NCBI GenBank assembly: GCA_012960055.1
Contig: DUCA01000165.1
Span: 9,181 to 14,256 of the forward strand
Direction of reading: 5' to 3'
Length of the DNA stretch: 5,076 nt
From: Cycloclasticus sp.
Lineage (GTDB): Bacteria > Pseudomonadota > Gammaproteobacteria > Methylococcales > Cycloclasticaceae
The translations under genes were made by a program, and so were the position numbers. The notes under the pieces were generated by a model, which was given only the letters and a program-made list of their open reading frames with translations, did no database searches and was not told the DNA's origin. How positions within the stretch are numbered: position 1 is the first letter of the stretch; the number at the start of each line of letters is the position of its first letter. Shown piece after piece: positions 1-5,076 of this stretch.

Positions 1-1
1 A

Positions 2-754
2 GGCCAAGACCAGCCAGTAGAAGGAAAGGTTTACCTCGTTGGCGCTGGCCCTGGAGATCCCGAGTTATTAACCCTTAAAGCGCTAAGAATCCTACAACAG
101 GCCGACATCATTGTTTATGACCGTCTGGTCTCGCAGGGCGTATTAAATCTCGCTCGTCGTGACGCAGAACGCATGTACGTTGGCAAAAAAAGAAGCGACC
201 ACTGTGTTCCTCAACAAGACATTAACACCTTGTTAATCAGGCTAGCTAAAGCTGGAAAGCGCGTCGTCAGGCTGAAAGGCGGTGATCCTTTTTTGTTTGG
301 ACGCGGTGGCGAGGAAGTTGAGACGCTGGTTGATGAAAAAATTACCTTTGAAGTCGTACCGGGCATTACCGCCGCTTCTGGTTGCGCGAGCTATTCGGGT
401 ATTCCGCTCACTCACCGCGATCACGCGCAATCGTGTCTGTTTGTAACGGGACATTTAAAAGACAACACGGTGAACCTTGACTGGGATCAGCTCGCCAAGC
501 CAAACCAAACGATTGTTATTTATATGGGCTTGATTGGTTTACCAAAAATCTGCGAAAAACTTATCGAGCGCAAGTTAGCGAGTGACACACCCGTTGCACT
601 GATTGAAAGAGGCACGACCGCAGATCACCGCGTCATTATTTCAGATTTGGCAGGCATCGCTGATAAAGTCGATGAGCTTAAACCAAAGCCACCCACACTT
701 ATCATTATCGGCTCTGTCGTCTCGTTACATAACAAACTCAATGGGGTTCACTAA
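2..754 (+). CDS. cysG: Uroporphyrinogen-III C-methyltransferase (SUMT), probably the C-terminal half of siroheme synthase CysG; 5' end outside window
   Basis: The enzyme transfers two methyl groups from S-adenosylmethionine to uroporphyrinogen III, giving precorrin-2, the branch point to siroheme (cofactor of sulfite and nitrite reductases) and cobalamin. The reading frame is open from base 2, giving 250 visible residues. In order they show the SAM-binding VGAGPGD loop (13-19), YDRLVS (39-44) with D40 matching the catalytic Asp248 of E. coli CysG, VRLKGGDPF, FGRGGEE, PGITAASG, GIPLTHRD, TGHLK, and YMGL with M175 matching Met382. Visible residue 1 corresponds to about residue 209 of E. coli CysG, and the length to the stop is almost the same. 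The in-frame sequence before the VGAGPGD loop resembles the CysG linker, which favours the trifunctional CysG over a stand-alone CobA, but the dehydrogenase/ferrochelatase half is not visible, so the symbol is provisional. The ATG at 173 is internal, not the start. The next gene begins 5 bases after the stop. Confidence 0.93.
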   Translation, partial: GQDQPVEGKVYLVGAGPGDPELLTLKALRILQQADIIVYDRLVSQGVLNLARRDAERMYVGKKRSDHCVPQQDINTLLIRLAKAGKRVVRLKGGDPFLFGRGGEEVETLVDEKITFEVVPGITAASGCASYSGIPLTHRDHAQSCLFVTGHLKDNTVNLDWDQLAKPNQTIVIYMGLIGLPKICEKLIERKLASDTPVALIERGTTADHRVIISDLAGIADKVDELKPKPPTLIIIGSVVSLHNKLNGVH

Positions 755-759
755 CGCCT

Positions 760-1662
760 ATGCCTTTTATACAACTTGCATCTGTCAATCTTCATTACGA
801 GCATCAAACAAAGGGCGACACGCCCATTATATTTTTACACGGGAATTTTGGCAGTTGGCACTATTGGCAACCTTACCTACAAAATTTACCCGCAGGCTAT
901 TGTGGTTACGCTCCCGACTTTAGAGGCTGCGGCGACAGCGAGGTGACCGACAGCGGTTATGATATACAAACACTCTGTCAAGACGTTCTCGATTTTGCCG
1001 AGCAATTACAATTAACTCAGTTTCATTTAGTCGGACATTCCTTGGGGGGCGCGGTGGCTCAAGAACTAGCCGCTATCGCAAACAATAGGATTATTTCCTT
1101 AACGTTGGTTTCACCTGTCCCTGCCGAAGGTTTGAAATCATTAGCCAATGTTTGCTTATCCGACTCATTCTTTGCCCCCAAGAATCTATTTAAACTCATG
1201 GGTAGCATCGGCATCAAAAGAAAGCTGATGTCGGCCGCGTTTAGAAAATCGATGCCCGCTCTAGACAAAAAAAATGTTCTATTACACCAAGCCGTCGACG
1301 ACGCGCTAAAGATGGACGCTAACGCTTTTGCTGGTTTTCTATCCACCCTAAAAACATGGTCTGGCACTCAATTACTGCAACACTTCAATTTCCCCGTGTT
1401 GATTATGTGGGGCGAACTCGATACCGTGATTCCCCTGCAAGCACTTAAAAACATGCAACAAGGCATTAAGAATTGCAGATTTCACACGTTCCGACACATC
1501 GGTCATGCACCACAACTCGAACACCCCAAGGCTTTTAATACGCTATTAACCGCATTCATACACGGCAACGACATAGAGCCCGCCACCGAGACTAGCCAAG
1601 GTGACAAACCGCCTGGCCTACTAAAGCAACTAAAATCAAAACTGAGACACCTTTTAAAATAA
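760..1662 (+). CDS. Alpha/beta-hydrolase fold protein
   Basis: A 300-residue alpha/beta-hydrolase with a complete predicted catalytic set. The oxyanion-hole motif HGNFGSWHYW is at 27-36, the nucleophile elbow GHSLGG at 92-97 (Ser94), the acidic residue is Asp221 in WGELD, and the histidine is His249 in GHAPQLEHP. DFRGCGDS at 53-60 is the usual DxRGxGxS signature. Residues about 120-205 form the variable cap that sets substrate choice. No signal peptide is visible, so it is probably cytoplasmic. The last 25 or so residues are low-complexity, then basic and amphipathic (GLLKQLKSKLRHLLK), beyond the normal end of the fold. The start is chosen because the fold begins at once after it and it sits 5 bases after the upstream stop; a weak GGGG at 743-746 is the only purine-rich stretch before it, so translational coupling is likely. 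The substrate cannot be named: esterase, lactonase, haloperoxidase-like or C-C hydrolase are all possible. Confidence 0.9.
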   Translation: MPFIQLASVNLHYEHQTKGDTPIIFLHGNFGSWHYWQPYLQNLPAGYCGYAPDFRGCGDSEVTDSGYDIQTLCQDVLDFAEQLQLTQFHLVGHSLGGAVAQELAAIANNRIISLTLVSPVPAEGLKSLANVCLSDSFFAPKNLFKLMGSIGIKRKLMSAAFRKSMPALDKKNVLLHQAVDDALKMDANAFAGFLSTLKTWSGTQLLQHFNFPVLIMWGELDTVIPLQALKNMQQGIKNCRFHTFRHIGHAPQLEHPKAFNTLLTAFIHGNDIEPATETSQGDKPPGLLKQLKSKLRHLLK

Positions 1663-1680
1663 TTCAGCTACGCTTACCTA

Positions 1681-2652
1681 ATGAACTGCGGCCTAAAAAT
1701 CATCTTTTTACTGTTTTTGGTCGCCTTACTAGCTGCTTGCCAGTACGAAAGCCATTCAGAGAAAGTATGGACTCATGACGAAGCGGGCTTGTTTTCTGCC
1801 AGCTTCTCTAAAGATGGTACGCTGGCCCTCGTCGCAGCATCAGGAGCACCCGCCCACCTAATTGACGTAGCTAACGATAACCACCTCCACGAATGGCAAC
1901 ACACCGAGCAGAATGCAGGCATTATCGCATCCGCCATCTCCTCCAATAATAAATTCGCCATTACCGCCGAAAGTAACTCGCTCGCCTTATGGGAAACAAA
2001 AAGCGGCAAGATTATTGGTTATTGGGACTTTCCGACCATTACAGACGTTGCTATCTCGGAAAATGGCCGACGTGCCGTGATTGGCATGGAGTCAAATAAA
2101 GCGTATTACTTCGACTTATATCATGGAAGGGTTATTCACACCTTTCATCACGATGGCGTGGTCAACACCGTTGCACTTTCAAATAATAATCAATACGCCA
2201 TCACCGGTGGCAACGATCAATATGCCAATCTATGGGATTTAGAAACCGGAGAGCGACAGCAACAGTGGCGACAAAATTTTAAAATTTACAATGTTGCGCT
2301 ATCAGGTGACGGCCGTTATGCATTAAGCAATGCATCCTTGGGGAAAGCAAAACTATGGGACACCCAATCAGGCAAAATGCTTAGCCAACTTCCAATGAGG
2401 TACATGACTATTTCGGCCAGCGCATTTTCTCCTGACGGCAACACAATATTAACCGGAAGGCCAAACCAACGCATTGATTTATGGGACGTAAAGAGCGGCG
2501 ACTTATTAAACACCTGGCTACAGCCCAAGGGTGCTCTTTGGAGCAATACGGCGGCGGCAATTATCGCTTTATCTTTCTCTGCCAATGGTCAATATTTCTT
2601 TAGTGAAGCCTCTAATGGCACCGCTCAGAAATGGAAAGTCAGCAGACAGTAG
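1681..2652 (+). CDS. WD40-repeat (beta-propeller) lipoprotein
   Basis: A 323-residue predicted lipoprotein. Residues 1-20 are a lipoprotein signal peptide: short polar start, hydrophobic core from about 6 to 18, and lipobox LAAC with Cys20 as the lipidated residue; this supports the chosen start even though no Shine-Dalgarno sequence is visible. The rest is seven WD40-like units. The closing strand of each is recognisable at HLIDV (59-63), LALWE (101-105), YYFDL (142-146), ANLWDL (182-187), AKLWDT (223-228), IDLWDV (265-270) and QKWKV (316-320), spaced 40-43 residues apart, with a longer last unit. Each unit also has an inner strand followed by a turn such as SKDG, SNNN, SENG, SGDG or SPDG. 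Seven blades predict a closed propeller and leave no other domain. Gln at +2 after Cys20 favours the outer membrane under the usual Lol rule. Propellers are mostly protein-interaction scaffolds; no enzymatic role is implied. It lies 18 bases after the hydrolase, probably in one transcript. Confidence 0.88.
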   Translation: MNCGLKIIFLLFLVALLAACQYESHSEKVWTHDEAGLFSASFSKDGTLALVAASGAPAHLIDVANDNHLHEWQHTEQNAGIIASAISSNNKFAITAESNSLALWETKSGKIIGYWDFPTITDVAISENGRRAVIGMESNKAYYFDLYHGRVIHTFHHDGVVNTVALSNNNQYAITGGNDQYANLWDLETGERQQQWRQNFKIYNVALSGDGRYALSNASLGKAKLWDTQSGKMLSQLPMRYMTISASAFSPDGNTILTGRPNQRIDLWDVKSGDLLNTWLQPKGALWSNTAAAIIALSFSANGQYFFSEASNGTAQKWKVSRQ

Positions 2653-2784
2653 CACTCAATTTACCTCAATGGCTTTGACTCACTGAATACTCCATCGAAA
2701 GTCGCTTCTAGCTGATATTCTTCCATTGCTGCTTGCAAAAAAAACGGGGCATAAGCCCCGTTTCCTAGCCTTTCTAGCGTCAAG
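2653..2784. other. Convergent intergenic region
   Basis: These 132 bases separate the plus-strand WD40 lipoprotein gene from the minus-strand OmpA-like gene. The right half holds the terminator and part of the stop-codon hairpin. In 2653-2736 I see no gene, no RNA structure and no clear plus-strand terminator. Confidence 0.7.
2737..2763 (-). terminator. Intrinsic terminator of the OmpA-like lipoprotein gene
   Basis: Bases 2742-2750 (aaacggggc) and 2755-2763 (gccccgttt) form a perfect 9-bp stem with a 4-base loop. Read on the minus strand, the stem runs into eight T residues (plus-strand A tract 2737-2744), the classical rho-independent layout, 22 bases after the OmpA-like stop codon. On the plus strand the stem is followed by only three T residues, so it would be a weaker terminator for the WD40 lipoprotein gene ending at 2652, though it may act in both directions. 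Confidence 0.9.
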
Positions 2785-2796
2785 CTATTTGACGCT
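2776..2796. repeat. Inverted repeat (hairpin) across the OmpA-like stop codon
   Basis: Bases 2776-2783 (agcgtcaa) and 2789-2796 (ttgacgct) are perfect reverse complements separated by 5 bases. The minus-strand stop codon (2785-2787) lies in the loop. It is 12 bases from the terminator stem, so the minus-strand mRNA would end in two successive hairpins. No T tract follows this one directly, so it is not itself a standard terminator. Role unknown; protection of the transcript's 3' end is possible. Confidence 0.6.
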
Positions 2797-3447
2797 TAAC
2801 ACCACGCGTCGATTCTTAGCACGTCCCTCTGATGTACTATTATCAGCGACTGGTTTGCTTTCGCCATAACCTTTTGTTGAGAGCTTATTCCCATCACAGC
2901 CATGCCTGATCATAAAAGCACGAACCGATGCAGCACGTCTTTCAGACAATCCTTGGTTAAACGCATCCGAACCAACTGAATCTGTATGCCCACTAATAAC
3001 CAAGCTGACGCCAGCGTGGTCTTTATGATGCGCTACTGCAATTGGAAGCAAAATCTTTTTTGCAGAATCCGTTAGCTCAGCTGACGCTGTATGGAAATGG
3101 ACACCACCCAATACAAGAGCCTTCGCACAACCCCATTGGTTGACTACGGCTCCTGGTGCAGAATCAGGGCATTGGTCTTTATAATCAGCTACACCATCGC
3201 CATCTGTATCAGGTTCAACACCCGCCTTATCTAAGGCAGTTTCAGCACAAATCGCACTGCCAATAATGCCGCCCGCTACGGCTCCAACACCGACTTCAGT
3301 TGCTCCTTCAACAAAAGCGCCTGCAGCTCCTCCTAATAAAGCACCGGCGATGGCACAGTTCTGCCAACTTTCTGTTTCAACAGATGCACAACCTGTTGCC
3401 AAAATTGCTGCTGCGAAAATTGCTGTTAATTTTTTGTAAATTCTCAT
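2785..3447 (-). CDS. OmpA-family lipoprotein with glycine zipper and TSP3-like calcium repeat
   Basis: A 220-residue envelope protein expected to anchor the outer membrane to peptidoglycan. Residues 1-20 are a lipoprotein signal peptide ending in LATGC (Cys20 lipidated). Residues about 35-66 are Gly/Ala-rich with GxxxG-type spacing, a glycine zipper likely to insert in or pack against the membrane. Residues 80-95 (DTDGDGVADYKDQCPD) are a thrombospondin type 3-like calcium loop, with Cys93 and Cys107 placed to form a disulfide as in OprF-type proteins. Residues about 116-220 are the OmpA C-terminal domain: GHTDSVGSDAFNQGLSERR contains Asp156 and Arg171, at the same 15-residue spacing as the diaminopimelate-binding Asp271 and Arg286 of E. 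coli OmpA. There is no N-terminal beta-barrel. An upstream in-frame GTG at 3525 would add 26 residues, but the ATG at 3447 has a good ribosome binding site and puts the signal peptide at the N-terminus, so it is preferred. Confidence 0.92.
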   Translation of the reverse strand: MRIYKKLTAIFAAAILATGCASVETESWQNCAIAGALLGGAAGAFVEGATEVGVGAVAGGIIGSAICAETALDKAGVEPDTDGDGVADYKDQCPDSAPGAVVNQWGCAKALVLGGVHFHTASAELTDSAKKILLPIAVAHHKDHAGVSLVISGHTDSVGSDAFNQGLSERRAASVRAFMIRHGCDGNKLSTKGYGESKPVADNSTSEGRAKNRRVVLSVK

Positions 3448-3453
3448 TATTAT

Positions 3454-3460
3454 CTTCCCT
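3454..3460 (-). promoter_or_regulatory. Ribosome binding site deciding the OmpA-like start
   Basis: On the minus strand AGGGAAG lies 6 bases before the ATG at 3447. It is the clearest Shine-Dalgarno sequence in the window and supports this start over the upstream in-frame GTG at 3525. Confidence 0.8.
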
Positions 3461-3527
3461 AATTTAATCCTCGCTTGGTGATTCTGACCCATCCCTATGT
3501 AGGTCAACACCATCCCCGAGTACACTG

Positions 3528-3533
3528 ACTATA
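3528..3533 (-). promoter_or_regulatory. Possible -10 element for the OmpA-like gene
   Basis: The minus strand reads TATAGT here, five of six matches to the sigma-70 -10 consensus. It overlaps the stop codon of the upstream small gene and would give a leader of roughly 70-75 bases before the ATG at 3447. The hexamer 17 bases upstream (TAAAAA) is a poor -35 box, so this is only a candidate. The 81-base gap between the two genes leaves room for a separate promoter. Confidence 0.25.
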
Positions 3534-3714
3534 GTAGTCTGTTTTTTAGCTTTTTACAGCGCTTACAACGGTAAGCGGTTACCAATCTACCCCCTTTTAC
3601 ATCAAATTGGCGTTCGTTTTCTACCTGCCACTTATGATGCCCTTGCCGGCATAAGGTATTTCCTTTATGCTTTTCCGAGGCTGTTTTTTTCTTAAATGGT
3701 ATTATCTCACCCAT
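3529..3714 (-). CDS. Small conserved-looking protein with probable zinc site, function unknown
   Basis: A 61-residue, very basic protein. The N-terminus is MGEIIPFKKK, followed by a charged stretch, then LCRQGHHKW (Cys22, His26, His27, Trp29) and near the C-terminus YRCKRC (Cys50, Cys53). Two Cys/His clusters about 25 residues apart suggest one zinc ribbon-like site using Cys22, His26 or His27, Cys50 and Cys53; this is inferred, not shown. From memory, similar short proteins with an IIPFK start and a TLCR-G-HKW motif occur as hypotheticals in gammaproteobacteria, which together with the Cys/His pattern argues that this is a real gene. No signal peptide or membrane segment is present. The start has no visible Shine-Dalgarno sequence and lies 35 bases from the divergent oxidase start. 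The OmpA-like gene follows 81 bases later on the same strand. Basic charge and a zinc site would suit nucleic-acid or ribosome binding, but no function can be assigned. Confidence 0.72.
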   Translation of the reverse strand: MGEIIPFKKKTASEKHKGNTLCRQGHHKWQVENERQFDVKGGRLVTAYRCKRCKKLKNRLL

Positions 3715-3749
3715 CGAATATTTGCCATAAATTAATTGTTTAATCCCAT
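3715..3749. promoter_or_regulatory. Short AT-rich divergent intergenic region
   Basis: These 35 bases separate the divergent starts of the small zinc-site gene and the 2-hydroxy-acid oxidase gene and include the palindrome AATTAATT at 3730-3737. They are too short for two complete non-overlapping promoters, so upstream promoter elements must overlap the opposite gene or the promoters overlap each other. I could not identify a convincing -35/-10 pair in either direction, nor a Shine-Dalgarno sequence for either gene. Confidence 0.4.
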
Positions 3750-4838
3750 ATGAATATACCTGAACACATGCTCAATTTGTATGATTATGAAAAAGCGAGC
3801 CAAAACACGCTACCACCCTCGGCAAATGATTATTACCGCAGTGGATCAATGGACGAATATACGCTTGCGGATAATATGACGGCATTTCAACGTATCAAGT
3901 TTTTACCCCGCGTTTTAAATGATGTGAGCAACGTTATAACCACCACGAATCTCGGCGGCAAAACCATCAGCTCACCGCTCATCATCTCACCCACCGCACT
4001 TCTTGGGATGGCGCACCCCGAGGGTGAATTGGCTGTCGCCCGTGCAGCAAGCGCAGCCAACAATATAATGATTTGTAGCACCATGGCGAACACACCGATA
4101 GAAGACGTAACGGCTTCAAACGATTCGTCTACTTGGTTTCAGCTGTATGTTTATAAAGATAAGGAGGCAACATTGACCCTTATCGAACGCGCAAAGAATG
4201 CGGGTTGTAAAGCCATCGTTATAACCGTCGACGCACCTTTCCTTGGGCAACGTGAACGTGACGTACGCAACCAGTTCCAACTGCCCGAACATTTACACAT
4301 GAGTAATTTACATGCCCTAGGCCACAGTAAATTACCGGATAAAGTTGGTCACTCAGGGCTTGCTCACTATTTTGAAGAGCTGATTAATAAAAGCCTTACT
4401 TGGCGAGACATTAGCTGGCTTAAACAACACGCCGACTTGCCTATCTATTTAAAAGGTATCTTGCACCCAAAAGATGCACAGCTGGCTATCGAACACGGTG
4501 TCGATGGCATCATTGTCTCTAATCACGGCGGGCGTCAATTAGACGGCTCCATTGCCAGCATCAATGCCTTACCGGCCATCAGCAAAGCAGTCAACAAGCA
4601 AATCCCCATCATCCTAGACGGCGGTATCCGCAGAGGCAGCGATATTCTTAAAGCTCTGGCGCTTGGCGCTCAATGCGTTGGTATTGGCCGCCCCGTTATT
4701 TGGGGGCTAAGTCACTCAGGGCAGCACGGCGTTGAAAACATCTTAAATATTCTTCAGTCCGAATTAAAACTCGCGATGGCCTTAGCCGGCTGCGCCAACA
4801 TATCAGAGATTAGCGCAGACCTAATTGCCGAGCTATAA
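3750..4838 (+). CDS. FMN-dependent (S)-2-hydroxy-acid oxidase/dehydrogenase (glycolate oxidase / L-lactate oxidase-like)
   Basis: A 362-residue TIM-barrel flavoenzyme oxidising a 2-hydroxy acid to a 2-oxo acid. It aligns almost end to end with plant glycolate oxidase (about 369 residues). The catalytic set is complete by comparison with the spinach enzyme: Tyr28 (Y24), Tyr133 in FQLYVYKD (Y129), Asp161 in TVDAP (D157), Arg168 (R164), Lys235 in LKGI (K230), and SNHGGRQLD with His259 (H254) and Arg262 (R257). LDGGIRRGSDILKALALGA and IGRP are FMN phosphate-binding segments. There is no cytochrome b2 domain, and the region after about residue 180 is short, unlike the longer insert of membrane-bound E. 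coli LldD, so a soluble protein is likely. The pocket Trp108 of glycolate oxidase is Met112 here, so glycolate is not a safe substrate call; L-lactate or a larger 2-hydroxy acid is equally possible. The ATG at 3768 (Met7) is an alternative start; neither has a clear Shine-Dalgarno sequence. Confidence 0.93.
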   Translation: MNIPEHMLNLYDYEKASQNTLPPSANDYYRSGSMDEYTLADNMTAFQRIKFLPRVLNDVSNVITTTNLGGKTISSPLIISPTALLGMAHPEGELAVARAASAANNIMICSTMANTPIEDVTASNDSSTWFQLYVYKDKEATLTLIERAKNAGCKAIVITVDAPFLGQRERDVRNQFQLPEHLHMSNLHALGHSKLPDKVGHSGLAHYFEELINKSLTWRDISWLKQHADLPIYLKGILHPKDAQLAIEHGVDGIIVSNHGGRQLDGSIASINALPAISKAVNKQIPIILDGGIRRGSDILKALALGAQCVGIGRPVIWGLSHSGQHGVENILNILQSELKLAMALAGCANISEISADLIAEL

Positions 4839-5076
4839 GGCGTTAGCTTTATCTCTGAGCACGAATTTTTGAACTTTACCCGTTGATGTTTTAGGTAAAT
4901 CACCAAACACAACGAACTTAGGCGCTTTGTAATGCGCTAAATTATCGCGACAAAAGGCGATGATTTCTTTTTCTGTCGCCTCTTGCCCTTCTTTCAAGGT
5001 AACGAATGCGCAGGGTTTTTCACCCCACACCTCATCTTGCTTTGCAACAACCGCCGCTTCCATAATGGCACAGTGC
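4833..5076 (-). CDS. Acyl-CoA synthetase (AMP-binding enzyme family), C-terminal fragment; 5' end outside window
   Basis: The last 80 residues of an adenylate-forming acid-CoA ligase, which activates a carboxylic acid to an acyl-AMP and then an acyl-CoA. The frame is open to the window edge, entering with HCAIMEAAVVA, the usual HP-V-EAAVVG-type segment of the C-terminal AMP-binding domain. Then come DEVWGEKPCAFV, a helix with FCRDNLAHYKAPK, and FGDLPKTSTGKVQKFVLR, the A10 motif, where Lys67 of the visible part (TGK) is the conserved catalytic lysine of the adenylation step. The ATG at 5063 is internal, not the start. The ending resembles short/medium-chain acyl-CoA synthetases and methylmercaptopropionate-CoA ligases (DmdB-like) more than long-chain FadD, but the substrate pocket lies outside the window. 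Its stop overlaps the convergent oxidase gene by 6 bases. Confidence 0.9.
   Translation of the reverse strand, partial: HCAIMEAAVVAKQDEVWGEKPCAFVTLKEGQEATEKEIIAFCRDNLAHYKAPKFVVFGDLPKTSTGKVQKFVLRDKANAL

Noticed and set aside
603..923. Plus-strand open frame bridging the methyltransferase and hydrolase genes
   Set aside because: It is out of frame with both recognised proteins and its translation resembles no family; it is a shadow frame.
1059..1367. Minus-strand open frame of 102 codons inside the hydrolase gene
   Set aside because: It lies wholly within a gene with intact catalytic motifs on the other strand, and its translation shows no recognisable motif; the same holds for the minus-strand frames inside the methyltransferase, WD40 and oxidase genes.
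1663..1680. Possible terminator or promoter between hydrolase and WD40 lipoprotein genes
   Set aside because: Eighteen bases with no stem and no promoter-like hexamers; co-transcription is the simpler reading.
3479..3507. TTGACC on the minus strand at 3507-3502 as a -35 box for the OmpA-like gene
   Set aside because: At 17-base spacing the -10 position reads GAATCA, which matches the consensus at only one base.
3529..3714. Small zinc-site protein as an antitoxin or as regulator of the divergent oxidase
   Set aside because: It has no recognisable helix-turn-helix or ribbon-helix-helix and no toxin partner beside it; divergence alone is not enough to call it a regulator.
1..5076. Mobile element, prophage, CRISPR, toxin-antitoxin or defence system
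   Set aside because: No transposase, integrase, direct-repeat array, target-site duplication or defence-type domain was seen; the genes are metabolic or envelope types at normal density.

Overview
The window looks like an ordinary stretch of a gammaproteobacterial chromosome, probably marine or environmental and of moderate G+C. The reasons are a siroheme-synthase C-terminus closely resembling E. coli CysG, two lipoproteins with lipoboxes, a peptidoglycan-binding OmpA-like protein (so a Gram-negative outer membrane), tightly packed genes, and no sign of phage, transposon, CRISPR or tRNA sequence. Genus cannot be fixed from the sequence alone.

Layout. Positions 1-2652 hold three plus-strand genes with gaps of only 5 and 18 bases: the 3' part of a uroporphyrinogen-III C-methyltransferase (cysG/cobA type), an alpha/beta-hydrolase, and a lipoprotein built almost entirely of a seven-bladed WD40-like propeller. 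They are probably co-transcribed. Positions 2653-2784 are a convergent intergenic region with a strong intrinsic terminator oriented for the minus strand, next to a second hairpin that covers the stop codon of the following gene. On the minus strand lie an OmpA-family lipoprotein (glycine zipper, calcium-binding TSP3-like repeat, OmpA domain) and, upstream of it, a 61-residue protein with a likely zinc site. This small gene diverges, across only 35 AT-rich bases, from a plus-strand FMN-dependent 2-hydroxy-acid oxidase/dehydrogenase. The oxidase stop overlaps by 6 bases the stop of a minus-strand acyl-CoA synthetase whose C-terminal 80 residues are in the window.

The genes do not form one obvious pathway. 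Siroheme synthesis, an envelope lipoprotein, 2-hydroxy-acid oxidation and acyl-CoA activation look like neighbouring housekeeping and accessory functions. I found no convincing new multi-gene system. The points most worth a second look are the mixed substrate-pocket residues of the 2-hydroxy-acid oxidase, the small zinc-site protein, the all-propeller lipoprotein beside the hydrolase, and the tandem hairpins at the end of the OmpA-like gene.
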